Of a stretch of 64,000 nucleotides of DNA, positions 16,662 through 26,594 are shown in pieces. The number at the start of each line of letters is the position of its first letter. Positions within the stretch are counted from its first letter, which is position 1. A model generated the notes under the pieces. The model saw only the letters and a program-made list of their open reading frames with translations. It searched no databases and had not been told where the DNA came from. This DNA comes from Trichomonas vaginalis G3. Taxonomy: Eukaryota; Parabasalia; Trichomonadida; Trichomonadidae. The stretch spans positions 26,045,693-26,109,692 of the forward strand of contig NC_067205.1 of the NCBI RefSeq assembly GCF_026262505.1, in the 5' to 3' direction. Made by a program: the position numbers and the translations under genes.

Positions 16662-17459
16662 TTATTCTTGACTTTGTTGTTCCATTTGTTGCATTTGTTG
16701 TTCTTGAGCTATTTGTTGTTGAAGTTGTTCTTGTAATACAATACTTTCACCAGTTGCATCTTCCAATTCGAAACTTTCTGCCGTCATTGACAAATACATA
16801 GGACATAAAAGTTTTACAGGAACAAAGTTTGCGTCAACTAATGTCAATGTTATACTTGCCAAAGTGTTTGAGTTCACTAAGGTTGAAAATTCTGCATTCG
16901 AATGAACAATAGGCAAACCAGCAGAGAAAGTATTGTTTATACGCATAAGTATCTTTTGGTCATAATAGTTTCTGTCGACATTCGAATAACACTTTGAACC
17001 TAAGTTTGAAACAATATATAAGATTGGTGTGCTTAATGTCAATGGAATAGACATTCCTTGTATGACACCTTTTCCTGTTATAGGAAACTGTTGGTAGTAA
17101 AAACCAGATATAAGTTTTGTATTATAGCTCATATCGTTTATAGTAAACTCAGTCGGACATCCAAACATAATGAAACCTGCTCTAGTTGCAGCACATGTTA
17201 CACCCGTACTTAAAGTATTAAATAAGTCAACAAAACCTGTTGGTGGTATATCTGAGTAAGTATCTGCAAAGGAGTATTTTTTACCATTCACAACAATAAA
17301 GTCTTCTGGTGTCAAAAGAGCAAAACAGGCTTTAGTCGTCATTATGTTTAAGGTTAGTTTACAATATCGTCCTTGAGGACTTTGTAAGTTTGTTGTTATA
17401 GAATTATATGACTCAGGGTTTTTAGTCGTAATAGTATAAACCATTATGTCTTCTGCCAT
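16662..17459 (-). CDS. Penton-like minor capsid protein (single jelly roll)
   Basis: The 265-residue protein is rich in beta-strand patterns and small polar residues. It contains ASITLTLVDANFVPVKLLCP, the 'x-L-V-D-x-x-x-x-P-V-x-L' signature typical of Polinton and NCLDV penton-type proteins. The protein at 55457-56221 in element B has FRLVDFQGEPVELKAPVR at the matching place. A Gln-rich tail (QQQIAQEQQMQQMEQQSQE) follows. The start at 17459 comes 4 bases after the stop of the upstream gene. The protein would fill the capsid vertices. It looks whole. Confidence 0.7.
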   Translation of the reverse strand: MAEDIMVYTITTKNPESYNSITTNLQSPQGRYCKLTLNIMTTKACFALLTPEDFIVVNGKKYSFADTYSDIPPTGFVDLFNTLSTGVTCAATRAGFIMFGCPTEFTINDMSYNTKLISGFYYQQFPITGKGVIQGMSIPLTLSTPILYIVSNLGSKCYSNVDRNYYDQKILMRINNTFSAGLPIVHSNAEFSTLVNSNTLASITLTLVDANFVPVKLLCPMYLSMTAESFELEDATGESIVLQEQLQQQIAQEQQMQQMEQQSQE

Positions 17460-17463
17460 TTAC

Positions 17464-18042
17464 TTAGCAAATAAACTTTAATGAAATGTTGTGGTCGTCA
17501 AATATTTTTATAACGTCTGGGAAACTATATTTTAAGTTCAACGTTTCACCTCCTTTCATAACGTATATCTTGTCAATGGCATTATATGAAACACCACAGC
17601 AACTAATGTCGGGTTCTATTTCTTTGATGTTTATATCGTCTGCCTCTGTCAAAAGTTTCAATAGTTCTTTCAAAATTTCATGAGGTGCAATGACATATGA
17701 GTTCACTTTTACAGGGTTGTGTTCGACCAAGTTTAACATTATACTTAAAGCTTGACAAATCTTCTCCTGAGTTTGAAGTTTGTCTTTCAGTTGTTGGTAG
17801 TCGTTTCGAATATCTGCAACAGAACTTAAGTCTCTGCTAACTTCAGGATATGTTGGTTCTTTTACAGGAACAATTGTTATACCATCTTCGTCTTCGTATG
17901 GTTTCCCCATTTCAACATCTCTGTCTTTGACATTGACAATAACACTTTGACTGTTTGTTTGAGTTGGTGAATTTAACTTCACATCTGCCACCGCCATTAA
18001 ACCTTTTGAAACACTTACGCTTCTATTTTTCGGAAATGACAT
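17464..18042 (-). CDS. CCG-motif virion-associated protein family
   Basis: The start at 18042 (MSFPKNRSVSVSKGLMAVAD) is chosen because it leaves the typical 18-base divergent gap. The N-terminal half is disordered. Residues 95-140 are helical (DYQQLKDKLQTQEKICQALS). The C-terminal domain carries IEPDISCCGVSYN followed by strands (KIYVMKGGETLNLKYSF). Element B's 54590-55168 has DPEIECCGQTP and FKYKYS in the same layout, so this is one family. The function is unknown. The gene lies next to the minor capsid gene. Confidence 0.6.
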   Translation of the reverse strand: MSFPKNRSVSVSKGLMAVADVKLNSPTQTNSQSVIVNVKDRDVEMGKPYEDEDGITIVPVKEPTYPEVSRDLSSVADIRNDYQQLKDKLQTQEKICQALSIMLNLVEHNPVKVNSYVIAPHEILKELLKLLTEADDINIKEIEPDISCCGVSYNAIDKIYVMKGGETLNLKYSFPDVIKIFDDHNISLKFIC

Positions 18043-18060
18043 TTTATTTAGAATAAAAAG
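18043..18060. promoter_or_regulatory. 18-bp bidirectional promoter/leader
   Basis: TTTATTTAGAATAAAAAG lies between the divergent ATGs at 18042 (minus) and 18061 (plus). It has the T-to-A polarity of the other divergent gaps. The function is inferred. Confidence 0.5.
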
Positions 18061-18480
18061 ATGGACGTATTCGGATATCTCTTCGAATTGAAGCAAAACA
18101 AGGTTTATACTCACAAACAATACAAATACATTGACAGAATAGTTCTTTACACAAACAATGGAAAATGTTATAGAATAGCAGTCTTTGCTGAACCTAAATA
18201 TTTTCATAAAGCAAAGAAAGTTGGTATAACCGAGATGGTGAAAGTTCTTGACGTTGACAAAAATATAACTTCAAAACTGACCGATATTACTAAAGGAAAG
18301 TTTATAATACAATATTATGTCAAAACTGGCGTACTGTCAATATTTGACGGAGAGAAGTCAGTTCAAGAACAACTTACTGACCTGCTGCCAAAATCTGCTC
18401 GATGGAAGCTGTCGTTATGCCAATCTGAGGAGCCCCAGCAGGTTTCATCGAACGAATCTTCAAAAGAGCATCTTCCGTGA
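18061..18480 (+). CDS. Uncharacterised 139-residue protein
   Basis: The protein begins MDVFGYLFELKQNKVYTHKQ and has beta-rich sequence (DRIVLYTNNGKCYRIAVFAE, GKFIIQYYVKTGVLSIFDG). The last 35 residues overlap, on the opposite strand, the end of the major capsid sequence and are compositionally odd (Ser/Glu/Gln), so the original end may be earlier. No family is recognised. Confidence 0.5.
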   Translation: MDVFGYLFELKQNKVYTHKQYKYIDRIVLYTNNGKCYRIAVFAEPKYFHKAKKVGITEMVKVLDVDKNITSKLTDITKGKFIIQYYVKTGVLSIFDGEKSVQEQLTDLLPKSARWKLSLCQSEEPQQVSSNESSKEHLP

Positions 18481-19976
18481 AAAGTGCTATTGGTTTTGTA
18501 AACTTCTTTGCTTTCAATTCATCTGGACCGTCTCTGTCACCAGTATATTGTATTTGAACTGTACCAACAGTTGAAATACCACCCATAAAGTCTTCTGAGT
18601 CAGCAAATGGAATGCCAAGCCAAAAGTTTGAACGGTCTCCATTTGTATATTGAGTTTTTTGACCTCCTGTATGAGTCCATACTTTCACATATGGCATAAT
18701 AGAACTTTGCATTTCAGGGTTAATAGTTGTTGTGAAGTTGTTGTTAAAGTTCATAGCATCTAATGTCAAGTTGTATGACCTCATATCCTCAACTGTAGAA
18801 TATTCTTCTCTTGGATAATATTTGCCATCTATGTTTATATGATATTTAATACCAGGGTTGTAGAAACAAGAATAGTCATTTATAGTTCGTCTGAACAGTA
18901 CAAACATAGTATCTGCATGTTTCATTGCAGTTGTTAAAGCAATATCTGTTCTTGCCCTGGGTCAGCACTTTGGTTTCCAACTTCACCTGCAAAGTCTTTG
19001 ACAGATATTTGGTGTATAGGGAACATAAGTGGAACTGCAATATATTTGGCAGCTAAAGCATTTGAAATATCTGGGTCCAACATATAGACTGCAAGTCTGC
19101 TTTCTATTCTCTTGCATTCAAATTTTTCGCATGTGAACTTAACTGGGTCCCAAGCATCTCCAGCAGCATTGAAATAATAGCTTACTTCAGTGTTGAGGTT
19201 TGAGAAACCAAAGTCTAAGTCAACTTTGTCTTTGCAAAAAGTCACAGAACTTGGCTCCACCAGTTCCAGCTACAGTAAGCTGAATGGGTCTTGTGTTGGT
19301 GCAATGACTAAGTTATTTTTGCTTGGAGTAAGTTCGATAGAAATTTTCCTGCCAGTTTGGCAAGTATCTTAAGAACCTAAAGATGAGGAAAGATGACAAA
19401 GGAACTCTAAGTTTCAGTTTTACTTTGGTTACTGCTGCTGCAGTTTGTCCAGAAAGGTTAACATAAACTCCTGGAACGTTAGGGTCAAGTCTTCTTATTT
19501 TCTCAATAGTTTGCATACTGGTCTGTTTGTTCTCTAGCTTGTGGTTGTACTGAGTTTCTCAAAGCGAACCATTCATAGTTTGCCCATGTTACTGTTTGAA
19601 CTAAGTCAGAGTTAGAATATATCTTATATCCCATGAAAACTTCTGGAGCATATTGGTATCCGACATAGAAAATTCCATTGCAACCTTTCTTGTCAGACAA
19701 CTTGGCAGAAGGTTTTATTTCAATGTCTTGTTCCACGTATAAGAATGAGTTGTCAATAGAAATAATATGAAACCTGTCGCAAGCAATATCTACTGTTGTT
19801 GAAGAACCTTCTCCAAACTCACCTACGTTTCCATAAGAAACAGCAGTTGTATATTCGTAAGTTCCAGGAACTATTTCTGACCTTCTAATGGCATTGTCGC
19901 ATTCGTTATACCATTCGGAAACATTTCCGTTCATGGCATCCAAAACTGTTGGCGTTATATTCTGAGCGGCGTACAT
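18374..19976 (-). pseudogene. Double-jelly-roll major capsid protein, decayed
   Basis: Open stretches across the region carry recognisable major-capsid signatures. The start holds DIACDRFHIISIDNSFLYVE and YVGYQYAPEVFMGYKIYSNS. The later part holds DTMFVLFRRTINDYSC, YHINIDGKYYPREEYSTVED and YNLTLDAMNFNNN, the pattern seen in Polinton and NCLDV double-jelly-roll capsid proteins. The gene order (minor capsid, CCG protein, major capsid) fits a morphogenesis block. The gene is broken (about three breaks) and cannot make a capsid protein as it stands. Confidence 0.75.
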
Positions 19977-20139
19977 TTCATATGGGTAAAAATATAGAAT
20001 GGTTGGATTTATATGTCATAATAGAACCCACTCGTACCAAGCTTTACTTTCTTCCTGACTGAGTTTTTAACTCTTCTTTTTCCTTCATTGCCACTACTTT
20101 CACTAGATGAAGTTACTTCTTCACTACTTTCACTTTGTT

Positions 20140-21181
20140 CTACTCTTCTTCTTTGGTGTCGCTTTTGGTAACTCCCTCTGCTTCAAGTTGTTGCATCTTT
20201 GCCTCATGTTCACCTAGTATGTTGTAAATTTCCCATGTCCTTTTTGTCTTTGGGCTCTGGTCGCCCATCTCAGGTAACCTATATCCTAGAAAGATTTTGT
20301 CATAGTTTGTATTTGAGTCTTCGCTTATTGTTTGCATGACTCTTTCCTGAGTTTTCCGGTTCAAGCTCTTCAAACAGAGCTTGTCCGATATGGAATAAGC
20401 TCGTTTCCAAATATATGTTTTTGTAGCCATTCTGGTTTTCTTTCCATGTTACCAATAATATCTTTTGTGAATGGGAAAGCTTTTACCCAATGTTTCAGTC
20501 TTGCGTCATTTATTTCTGTAGTTGGTTTTATTTTGTCATGGAACATGTTTTTCAATACTAACATTTCATTTGGTACTGTCCATTTGAGTTTTCTTAAATA
20601 TTCATCCCTTCTCGGTTCATTGTCTGCAAAGTAAGTTTTTATGACATTTTGCAAACTTTCGTTTGCAAGGTCATGTACAATAGGTTCTCTTCCTTCTCTC
20701 TCCCTAACTTTCTTTCTAAACTCTTCAACCAAATATACATCTCTATGGTTCTGTGTAGTTCTTTGAGATAAATGTTCTAGAACGTCAGTTGTTATATTTC
20801 CATCAGCCATGTTCATTTCATACTGGTCCAAAATATCTGCATGTTTCATATCTTTCAATGGCATTAAAGCCGCGCTGAAAAATACCAGCTATATCTGGTT
20901 CACCATTCACTTCCATTGCGTCTACAACTTCTTGAATTGTGGTTGTAAGTTTATGAACCACCTATCCGGATTAGCTTTATGACCCCATCTCATTGTAGTT
21001 CCATAGTCTGCAGAAACAAAAGTAGGTTGTTTCCATCTTGGTTAGGTTCTGAATGAACTTTAAACAATGTTTCATTTCTATATGTTTTGTTGAAATTTAA
21101 CCTTTTATTTTCACCGAGTTCAGCCAAAGATTGAACGTTATATGGTCGTAAGTAAAAAAGGATTATTGTATTTGCGTACAT
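20140..21181 (-). pseudogene. Uncharacterised helical structural gene region (broken)
   Basis: Several minus-strand stretches with coding-like, charged helical sequence (DVYLVEEFRKKVREREGREP, RRDEYLRKLKWTVPNEML) lie downstream of the large Pro/Gln protein. They resemble no family I know. The sequence KLKWTVPNEMLVLKNMFHD is the most distinctive part. The region looks broken (about two or three breaks). Position suggests a virion protein. Confidence 0.4.
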
Positions 21182-22697
21182 TTTCTTTCAGTACTTCCAT
21201 TCTATGCTGAATATTTTCATCTGATGTTGGAGTCTTTTGTATGTCGGCGAACATTTTTCGATATTCTTCTACTATGTCAGCCGAATTTTTCTTAGACTCT
21301 TGGAAAGATTCCATATTCTCCGCATACTCTTGTTGAGGGTCAAGATTTTTCGGCTGTTCCAAATCTTCATCTAGTTCTGTGAAGTTAGTTTCCAAAGGAG
21401 GGACTTGTTCGTTTCCTTCAGGCTCTTCTAGCTGTTGTTGCTGAACTATTTCTTCCATGTCTGGTTGTATCTGAACTTCTTCCTGTGGAGTTTCTTGTAC
21501 CTCATCTGGTGGCATTTCATATATTCCGAGACCGTTTTTAACAAGTTCCCTATTTAAGTCATCCGCATTCATAACCCTTTCTTCTTTCGTTCCGTCTCTA
21601 TTTTTTACGCGTTTCATGACGAAAGTTGAATTATCATTTATCTCTGACATCAAATATCTCGGAGTAAATTCAGTCATGTCATTTGGATGATATGCTATTA
21701 AATCATATCCCTTAGCGAGCTTGTATTTTCCAGGTTTGAAATTATATCCTATTTGGTGCTGAACCATAAAGCTAAATAGGTTCGGGTCAGTATTTCCTTC
21801 CTTGAACTTTCTAATAGCTTCTTTATATCTGTCACTAAAGTCAAGAGTATCTGGGTAACCATAATCTTCCTTAAGCATTTTTAAGAATTCTTGGTTTCCT
21901 TTTTCTCTACTTCTTTTGTGTCCTTGCTCTGTTTGTAGTTGCTGTGCTGGTTGTGGAGGTGGTTGTTGTGCAGGGTTTTGAACTGTTGGTTGCTGTGTTG
22001 GTTGTTGTTGTGGTGCTGGATTTTGAACTGTTGGTTGCTGTGCTGGTTGTGGAGGTGGTTGTTGTGCAGGGTTTTGAACTGTTGGTTGCTGTGTTGGTTG
22101 TTGTTGTGGTGCTGGATTTTGAACTGTTGGTTGCTGTGCTGGATTTTGAACTGTTGGTTGCTGTGCTGGATTTTGAACTGTTGGTTTTGGTTGTTGTTGT
22201 GGTGCTGGATTTTGAACTGTTGGTTGTTGTGTTGGTTTTGATGCATGCCTGTGTCTGTGTCCATGTGACGATGTAAATGTTTTAGGTAGTCCTGGTGCAA
22301 GTGCTTCTCTTGGAGGGTTTGGTGGTATATAAGTTCCGCTAGCTAGTATATAAGTTCCACCAGCTGGTATATAAGTTCCACCAGCTGGCACATATGTTCC
22401 ATCTGCAGCATAATGTCCTACCTGACATTTCGTTTTTAAGAAAGCATTTACTAGGTCTGTTTTGGTCTGTTGTAACTCTTTTTCTTGACTTTCCACAACA
22501 GTTGCTCTAACGGCGTCATAGGCACTTTGAACTGCCTGTCTCGTTGCTGCATCTGTTATTTTCGTCATATTTTGTGCTACTTCTCTTAACTCTTTGTCGA
22601 AACCTTCAGACTTCAGTTTCTTTCCAGATGAGAAGTCGTTCACTAGTTTCACCTTACTATGAAGAGCTTCGAAGGCATTCTTAAAGTCAGCATTCAT
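21138..22697 (-). CDS. Large Pro/Gln-repeat protein (possible scaffold or tegument)
   Basis: A 519-residue stretch starts with helical sequence (FKNAFEALHSKVKLVNDFSS). It passes through four GTY[IV]PAG-type eight-residue repeats and a His-rich patch (HGHRHRHAS). It then has about 120 residues of QQPTVQNPAPQQQPTQQP-style repeats (about 21.94-22.24 kb) and ends in a charged helical half (EEYRKMFADIQ). No enzyme motif is seen. Such proteins are usually structural. The neighbouring region suggests the locus may not be entirely whole. Confidence 0.5.
   Translation of the reverse strand: MNADFKNAFEALHSKVKLVNDFSSGKKLKSEGFDKELREVAQNMTKITDAATRQAVQSAYDAVRATVVESQEKELQQTKTDLVNAFLKTKCQVGHYAADGTYVPAGGTYIPAGGTYILASGTYIPPNPPREALAPGLPKTFTSSHGHRHRHASKPTQQPTVQNPAPQQQPKPTVQNPAQQPTVQNPAQQPTVQNPAPQQQPTQQPTVQNPAQQPPPQPAQQPTVQNPAPQQQPTQQPTVQNPAQQPPPQPAQQLQTEQGHKRSREKGNQEFLKMLKEDYGYPDTLDFSDRYKEAIRKFKEGNTDPNLFSFMVQHQIGYNFKPGKYKLAKGYDLIAYHPNDMTEFTPRYLMSEINDNSTFVMKRVKNRDGTKEERVMNADDLNRELVKNGLGIYEMPPDEVQETPQEEVQIQPDMEEIVQQQQLEEPEGNEQVPPLETNFTELDEDLEQPKNLDPQQEYAENMESFQESKKNSADIVEEYRKMFADIQKTPTSDENIQHRMEVLKENVRKYNNPFLLTTI
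21940..22240 (-). repeat. Coding Pro/Gln repeat array
   Basis: Units reading (on the plus strand) GGATTTTGAACTGTTGGTTG followed by CTGTGCTGG or TTGTTGTGGT recur about ten times. The longer period of about 108 bases is duplicated once. The array stays in frame on the minus strand and makes long false frames of Leu/Cys/Trp on the plus strand. Confidence 0.85.
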
Positions 22698-22870
22698 TAA
22701 AGCTTCATTTGAACTGTCTTCATCCGCTTGTATTTTTGTCCTTATTGACCCTATAAGTTGGGCTGCTTTAGCGTTGGCTTGGGCATCTAACTAGTCATTA
22801 TTAGCTTTTATATATTCTGCGCTTTTCATTGCCTTTTGCATGGCTGCGTCGTTATTTTTACTTTCTTGTG

Positions 22871-23542
22871 CTAAGTTTTCATACTGTACGGTTTGGTTTT
22901 GCAACTGTAAAGTTTTTCTGCCTTTACATTTGCTTCAACTTCTTTTTTATACTCATCGCTATCCATATATGTCTTCAGGGCTTTTTGTTTTATCTCTTCA
23001 TCTTTCAGTACTTTATATTGAGTAGTATGGTTTTTCAAATTTATAACATCTTGTTCCATTTTTGCTACTTCTGCTGCTTTTTCTGACACTTTTTTCGCAT
23101 ATTCCTCTGTACTTAGTTCTTTCAGTTGTTCTTCTTTCTTCTTTTTCTCTACGTTTAACTCATTGAGTTTCTTTGTGTGTCTGTCATATTCTAGTTTCTT
23201 TTCGTTTTCACTTATTTGTTTCTGTATGTCTATGTTTGACTTTTTGACATCTGTTATTTGATTTTTGAGTGAACTCAAATTCATTTGACTTTGAGGGTTA
23301 TAAGCTGTTCCGTCTGCAGCTCCACCATAGCCTGCCATTTTCGCTAAAAGTGCCGCTCTTAAACCTCCACTCTGTGCACCAATAACTCGGTTTAAAAGCA
23401 TAGGGTTGCTTGACATTTGTTGCAACATAGTGGGGTCATTCATCATTTGTTGTTGCAACTGTTGTTGTGGTGTCAGTTTTACTATTGGATGTTTCAATGC
23501 TCTCTTCCTCTTACGTATATTCTTACGTAGCTTACGTGGCAT
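22871..23542 (-). CDS. Basic N-terminus coiled-coil protein
   Basis: The ATG at 23542 (MPRKLRKNIRKRKRALKHPI) is preferred over a longer frame. The first 20 residues are very basic and could be a nuclear signal or bind DNA. A Gln/Met-rich region (QQQLQQQMMNDPTMLQQMSS) and a glycine-rich patch follow. A long heptad-like coiled coil (ISENEKKLEYDRHTKKLNEL, AAEVAKMEQDVINLKNH) fills the rest. It is the outermost gene of element A on this side. The function is unknown; it may be a core or scaffold protein. The region may be broken at its end. Confidence 0.5.
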   Translation of the reverse strand: MPRKLRKNIRKRKRALKHPIVKLTPQQQLQQQMMNDPTMLQQMSSNPMLLNRVIGAQSGGLRAALLAKMAGYGGAADGTAYNPQSQMNLSSLKNQITDVKKSNIDIQKQISENEKKLEYDRHTKKLNELNVEKKKKEEQLKELSTEEYAKKVSEKAAEVAKMEQDVINLKNHTTQYKVLKDEEIKQKALKTYMDSDEYKKEVEANVKAEKLYSCKTKPYSMKT

Positions 23543-23890
23543 TTTAAGTGAAGTAAAAAACGGTTTTTGACAGATGTTTATATGACACTTTTTGTTCAGC
23601 ACAAAAAACTACTCGGTCAAAGTGTTGTCAGTTTTGTAAAATAACCGTCCTATCTCATTCTATAAGGGGGAAAAGGCTTCTCAAAGTATACTTCCTTGGA
23701 ACGCCTGTAACTTTTCCTGTAGCGACGATAGACCCTTACTTGTCCGGACAAAGTTATACTATTTTGAGCGCTCTACCAAAAAGTCACCGGCTGGTCGGCT
23801 GGGGTTCGGTCCTCCTCTTGGGTCTTGGGCAAAATTTCTTATGGGCTAGAGGGCACGAAGTGCCTGGAAGCCCCTCATACCTGACCTTAT
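23543..23890. other. Non-coding terminal region of element A
   Basis: There is no reading frame of note. The sequence is clearly less AT-rich than the flank to its right and has a small hairpin (GGCACGAAGTGCC near 23849). It ends where the composition drops to AT-rich host or hAT DNA at about 23.89 kb. It is the probable subterminal part of Maverick A. A matching repeat at the other end is outside the window. Confidence 0.4.
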
Positions 23891-24592
23891 TCTCATTTTA
23901 ATATTTCATCGATTTTTTATTATCGATATTCAATACAAATGAATTCATATTATAATAGTATCTAGTATAACTAGGTATTCTATCACAGTATTTCTTCAAT
24001 TTATTATAATATTTCAGCATTTTTTAGTTTCAATGCTGATTTGTTCCTTAGCTTGTAAACTATAGTTACTTTATATATTCATGTGATTTTATCCCAAGCA
24101 TATGGGGATTCTAAATTTTTGTCCCTATCGTTATCCCAATTGAATTTTTTTTGGAATTTAAAATTTTTTTTCTGCATGTAAACTTAAATTTTAATTTTTA
24201 CCACTAAAATGCAATATTTCAACAAATTAATGAGTAATAATATTTTAATTTATAATAATTATTATAAATCTCCTCAATTTAATGTAATTATTGTATTAAT
24301 TTTTGTTGAAAATATAAAATCTTCAAGTAAATGATGTGAATTTAATATTTTTAGAATGTTGTTTAATTGTACTATATTATGCATGTAAAATTTTGTTACA
24401 ATACATTTTATATGGGATCCCCATTGCCCAATTGAGAGAAAATTGAGAGGTGGGATTGGGCTAGCCCAATTCAAAATATCCCAGGTGGAAATAAAAAAAT
24501 TAACAATTCAACATAAAAAAGCATCTTAAATAATAATGATAAAAAATTTTGTATGAATTTCAATCAAATTTGTTTTTATTCAACTTAAGAAA

Positions 24593-24603
24593 TCACTTCA
24601 TTA
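24593..24603 (+). promoter_or_regulatory. Trichomonad-type initiator of the hAT transposase
   Basis: TCACTTCATTA directly precedes the ATG at 24604. It contains two initiator matches (TCA, pyrimidine, A/T). If transcription starts at the second A the leader would be about four bases, as is usual in trichomonads. Confidence 0.45.
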
Positions 24604-26594
24604 ATGAAAGAAGTCGGGTTCACAACATATCCCGATCTTGAAACGAAACAACATGTTTACATGCGATATAAACATGAAGGTAGTCCCAAGTGGTATGTAA
24701 AATGCAATGAACTTGTGACACGATCTGATGGCGTAGTTTGCCGGTGTTCAATGCAAGAACAAAGGGAGGATCATTATAAAAACTGGCTTAAGACTCATGT
24801 TCACACATGTCAGCCGGAGAAGCATTATCGCAGCAAACATTACTTGACTACTACAATAAAGGTAAACAGCCAAATGATCCAATGTTGGATTTATCGAATG
24901 TATACGATGAAATGACCATTTTTACCGGTAAGTTCAACCTTGCCTTAGACACATTTGCATCCCCAGAATTCACGCATGTTGCAAAGATTTTCATTATGTT
25001 CACAATATATCAAATGATGAACAAATACAAACAACTTCAGTCAGCTAATATCAATCCGGAAAAACTTGCTGACAAATTATATAAGCCTATTACACGTGAT
25101 GAGATCCGAAATAGAATGATTGCTATTGCTAACAGCATACACCTTGCTAAAGTTCTCGAATTCGCCAAAAAAGCATACACTTGTGTCGCCATCGATGAAG
25201 GCAAGACACATGATTACCACAATCTTGATTTTGTCTTAACAAATCCGTTGGAGCAAATGAAGCCATACCCAGTAGAGGCGATAGATATGAAGGATGGCCA
25301 GACAAGTCAGGATTATAAATCCGCAATAACAGCAGGATTTAACAGAATTGACATTAGGAAAGTCAAGATAGGTAGTGTGGTAGTTGACGGAGGACCAGCA
25401 CAGTTAAAATGCTTCAAAGATACTTGGAATGATTCATTCTATCATGACAGAGATCCAAAATACTACAAGATATTGCTTATTCCCTGTTTGTGTCACAGAA
25501 TCCACAACAGCTATCAATATATTGCTGGCAAGAACAACCAGTTACAAAGTTTAGTAAAGGATGTGCACAGAATTGCAGAACTTTGTCGCATTCATGCTGA
25601 CGATATAGGTGCACAATGTCCACAGCATGTATCCACCAGATGGATATATGACTATAATATATGTGTCTTTATTCTTAAGTACGAAAACAAAATCAAGCAA
25701 TATATAAATGTAGATCACGATAAAATCGTACAATTGAAAGATTGTTTAGCTGTTCTTAAAAAGCTAATCTTAGTATTCGAATCGGATAAGGCATTGTTGG
25801 CAAATTGTTACATTTGGCTTCGTAAAGCCATATCAGCTCTCAATCTTTTGACATCCAATTTGCATAATGCATTCGGATCCATCTTGGCATCTTCATTGGA
25901 TAGCTATACCTTGGACTCTGACTTTGGTGGGCTATGGTGTTTGGCATTCTCTCTCACGCCGAGAGGAAGGTTCTACTTCCATAGAAAGTTTGTTAAAAAC
26001 GAAGAAGTAGAAGATTTGGCCGATCCCTTGAGTTCCTTTCAAAGTGAGCATATTCCTGATAAAGATCCGGCAGAAGATTTACAGGACATTTACATGGATT
26101 CTATTTTTGAGGAAGGTAACACAAACGCTGTAATTGATGTAACAGATGAAGGCACATTTCGTAGAATTGTCGAATCTGATGATCAACTTAGGCTTACATT
26201 GCAAGATGTACGCGAGGATAATCATCAGACTGCCGAAAATGATCTAACAGCAGCTAAAGATTACCTCAAGCGCATTTTGGTTCAATTCCGATTGAACGAA
26301 AGACAAAAAACGCTTGTACTCTCGTTATATAATACGTTCATCAATAAGGAATCAGACATCTTTGAGAACGATCTGATGGACGAGGCACAAAATTATGCTT
26401 GGGAAGAGATCTCGCATAGAATTGGAGAAAAATCCATCCTTGCGGAAATAGCATTACGCTTGTTATGTTTATCTCCTTCGGAGGCAACATGTGAACGTAA
26501 TATCAAAGCACAAAGGTTAATTTTGAACGTTAGGCGGTTAAGATCCAAGAAAAACTTGTTAAATAGCCGTCATATCTTAATGGCAACTAAATGA
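24604..26594 (+). mobile_element. hAT-family DNA transposase (one frameshift)
   Basis: The N-terminal frame (24604-24915) carries a BED-like zinc-finger pattern (YVKCNELV, VVCRCSMQ, HYKNWLKTHVHTC). The main frame (24807-26594, 595 residues) has the hAT core: AIDEGKTHDYHNLDF and VVVDGGPAQLKCF, each with a candidate catalytic aspartate, then LIPCLCHRIHN with the CxxH motif. The C-terminal dimerisation domain is LAEIALRLLCLSPSEATCER. The two frames overlap and are offset by one base around 24,815, so this copy has one frameshift and is otherwise long and intact. Terminal inverted repeats were not found. Its start follows a trichomonad-type initiator. Confidence 0.85.

Larger units (their letters stand above)
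1..23880. mobile_element. Maverick/Polinton element A (fossil, broken)
   Basis: The stretch holds the diagnostic Maverick set: rve integrase (3925-4884), protein-primed DNA polymerase B (6.1-8.25 kb), FtsK/A32-type packaging ATPase (13565-14440), SF3 helicase (15395-16631), penton-like minor capsid protein (16662-17459) and double-jelly-roll major capsid sequence (18374-19976). Genes lie on both strands with almost no spacing. The left end is outside the window. The right end is placed near 23.88 kb because the base composition turns very AT-rich there, and no terminal inverted repeat could be confirmed. The polymerase, capsid and several structural genes are broken (roughly ten or more breaks overall), while the integrase, ATPase, fibre and KilA-N genes look whole. 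The mix suggests moderate age. Confidence 0.88.

Noticed and set aside
21939-22276. Long plus-strand frames rich in Leu, Cys, Trp and Val
   Set aside because: They are shadows of the Pro/Gln repeat in the minus-strand gene.
23543-23890. Structured RNA gene in the less AT-rich block at the end of element A
   Set aside because: No known RNA fold or motif could be recognised. Its position fits a Maverick terminal region better.
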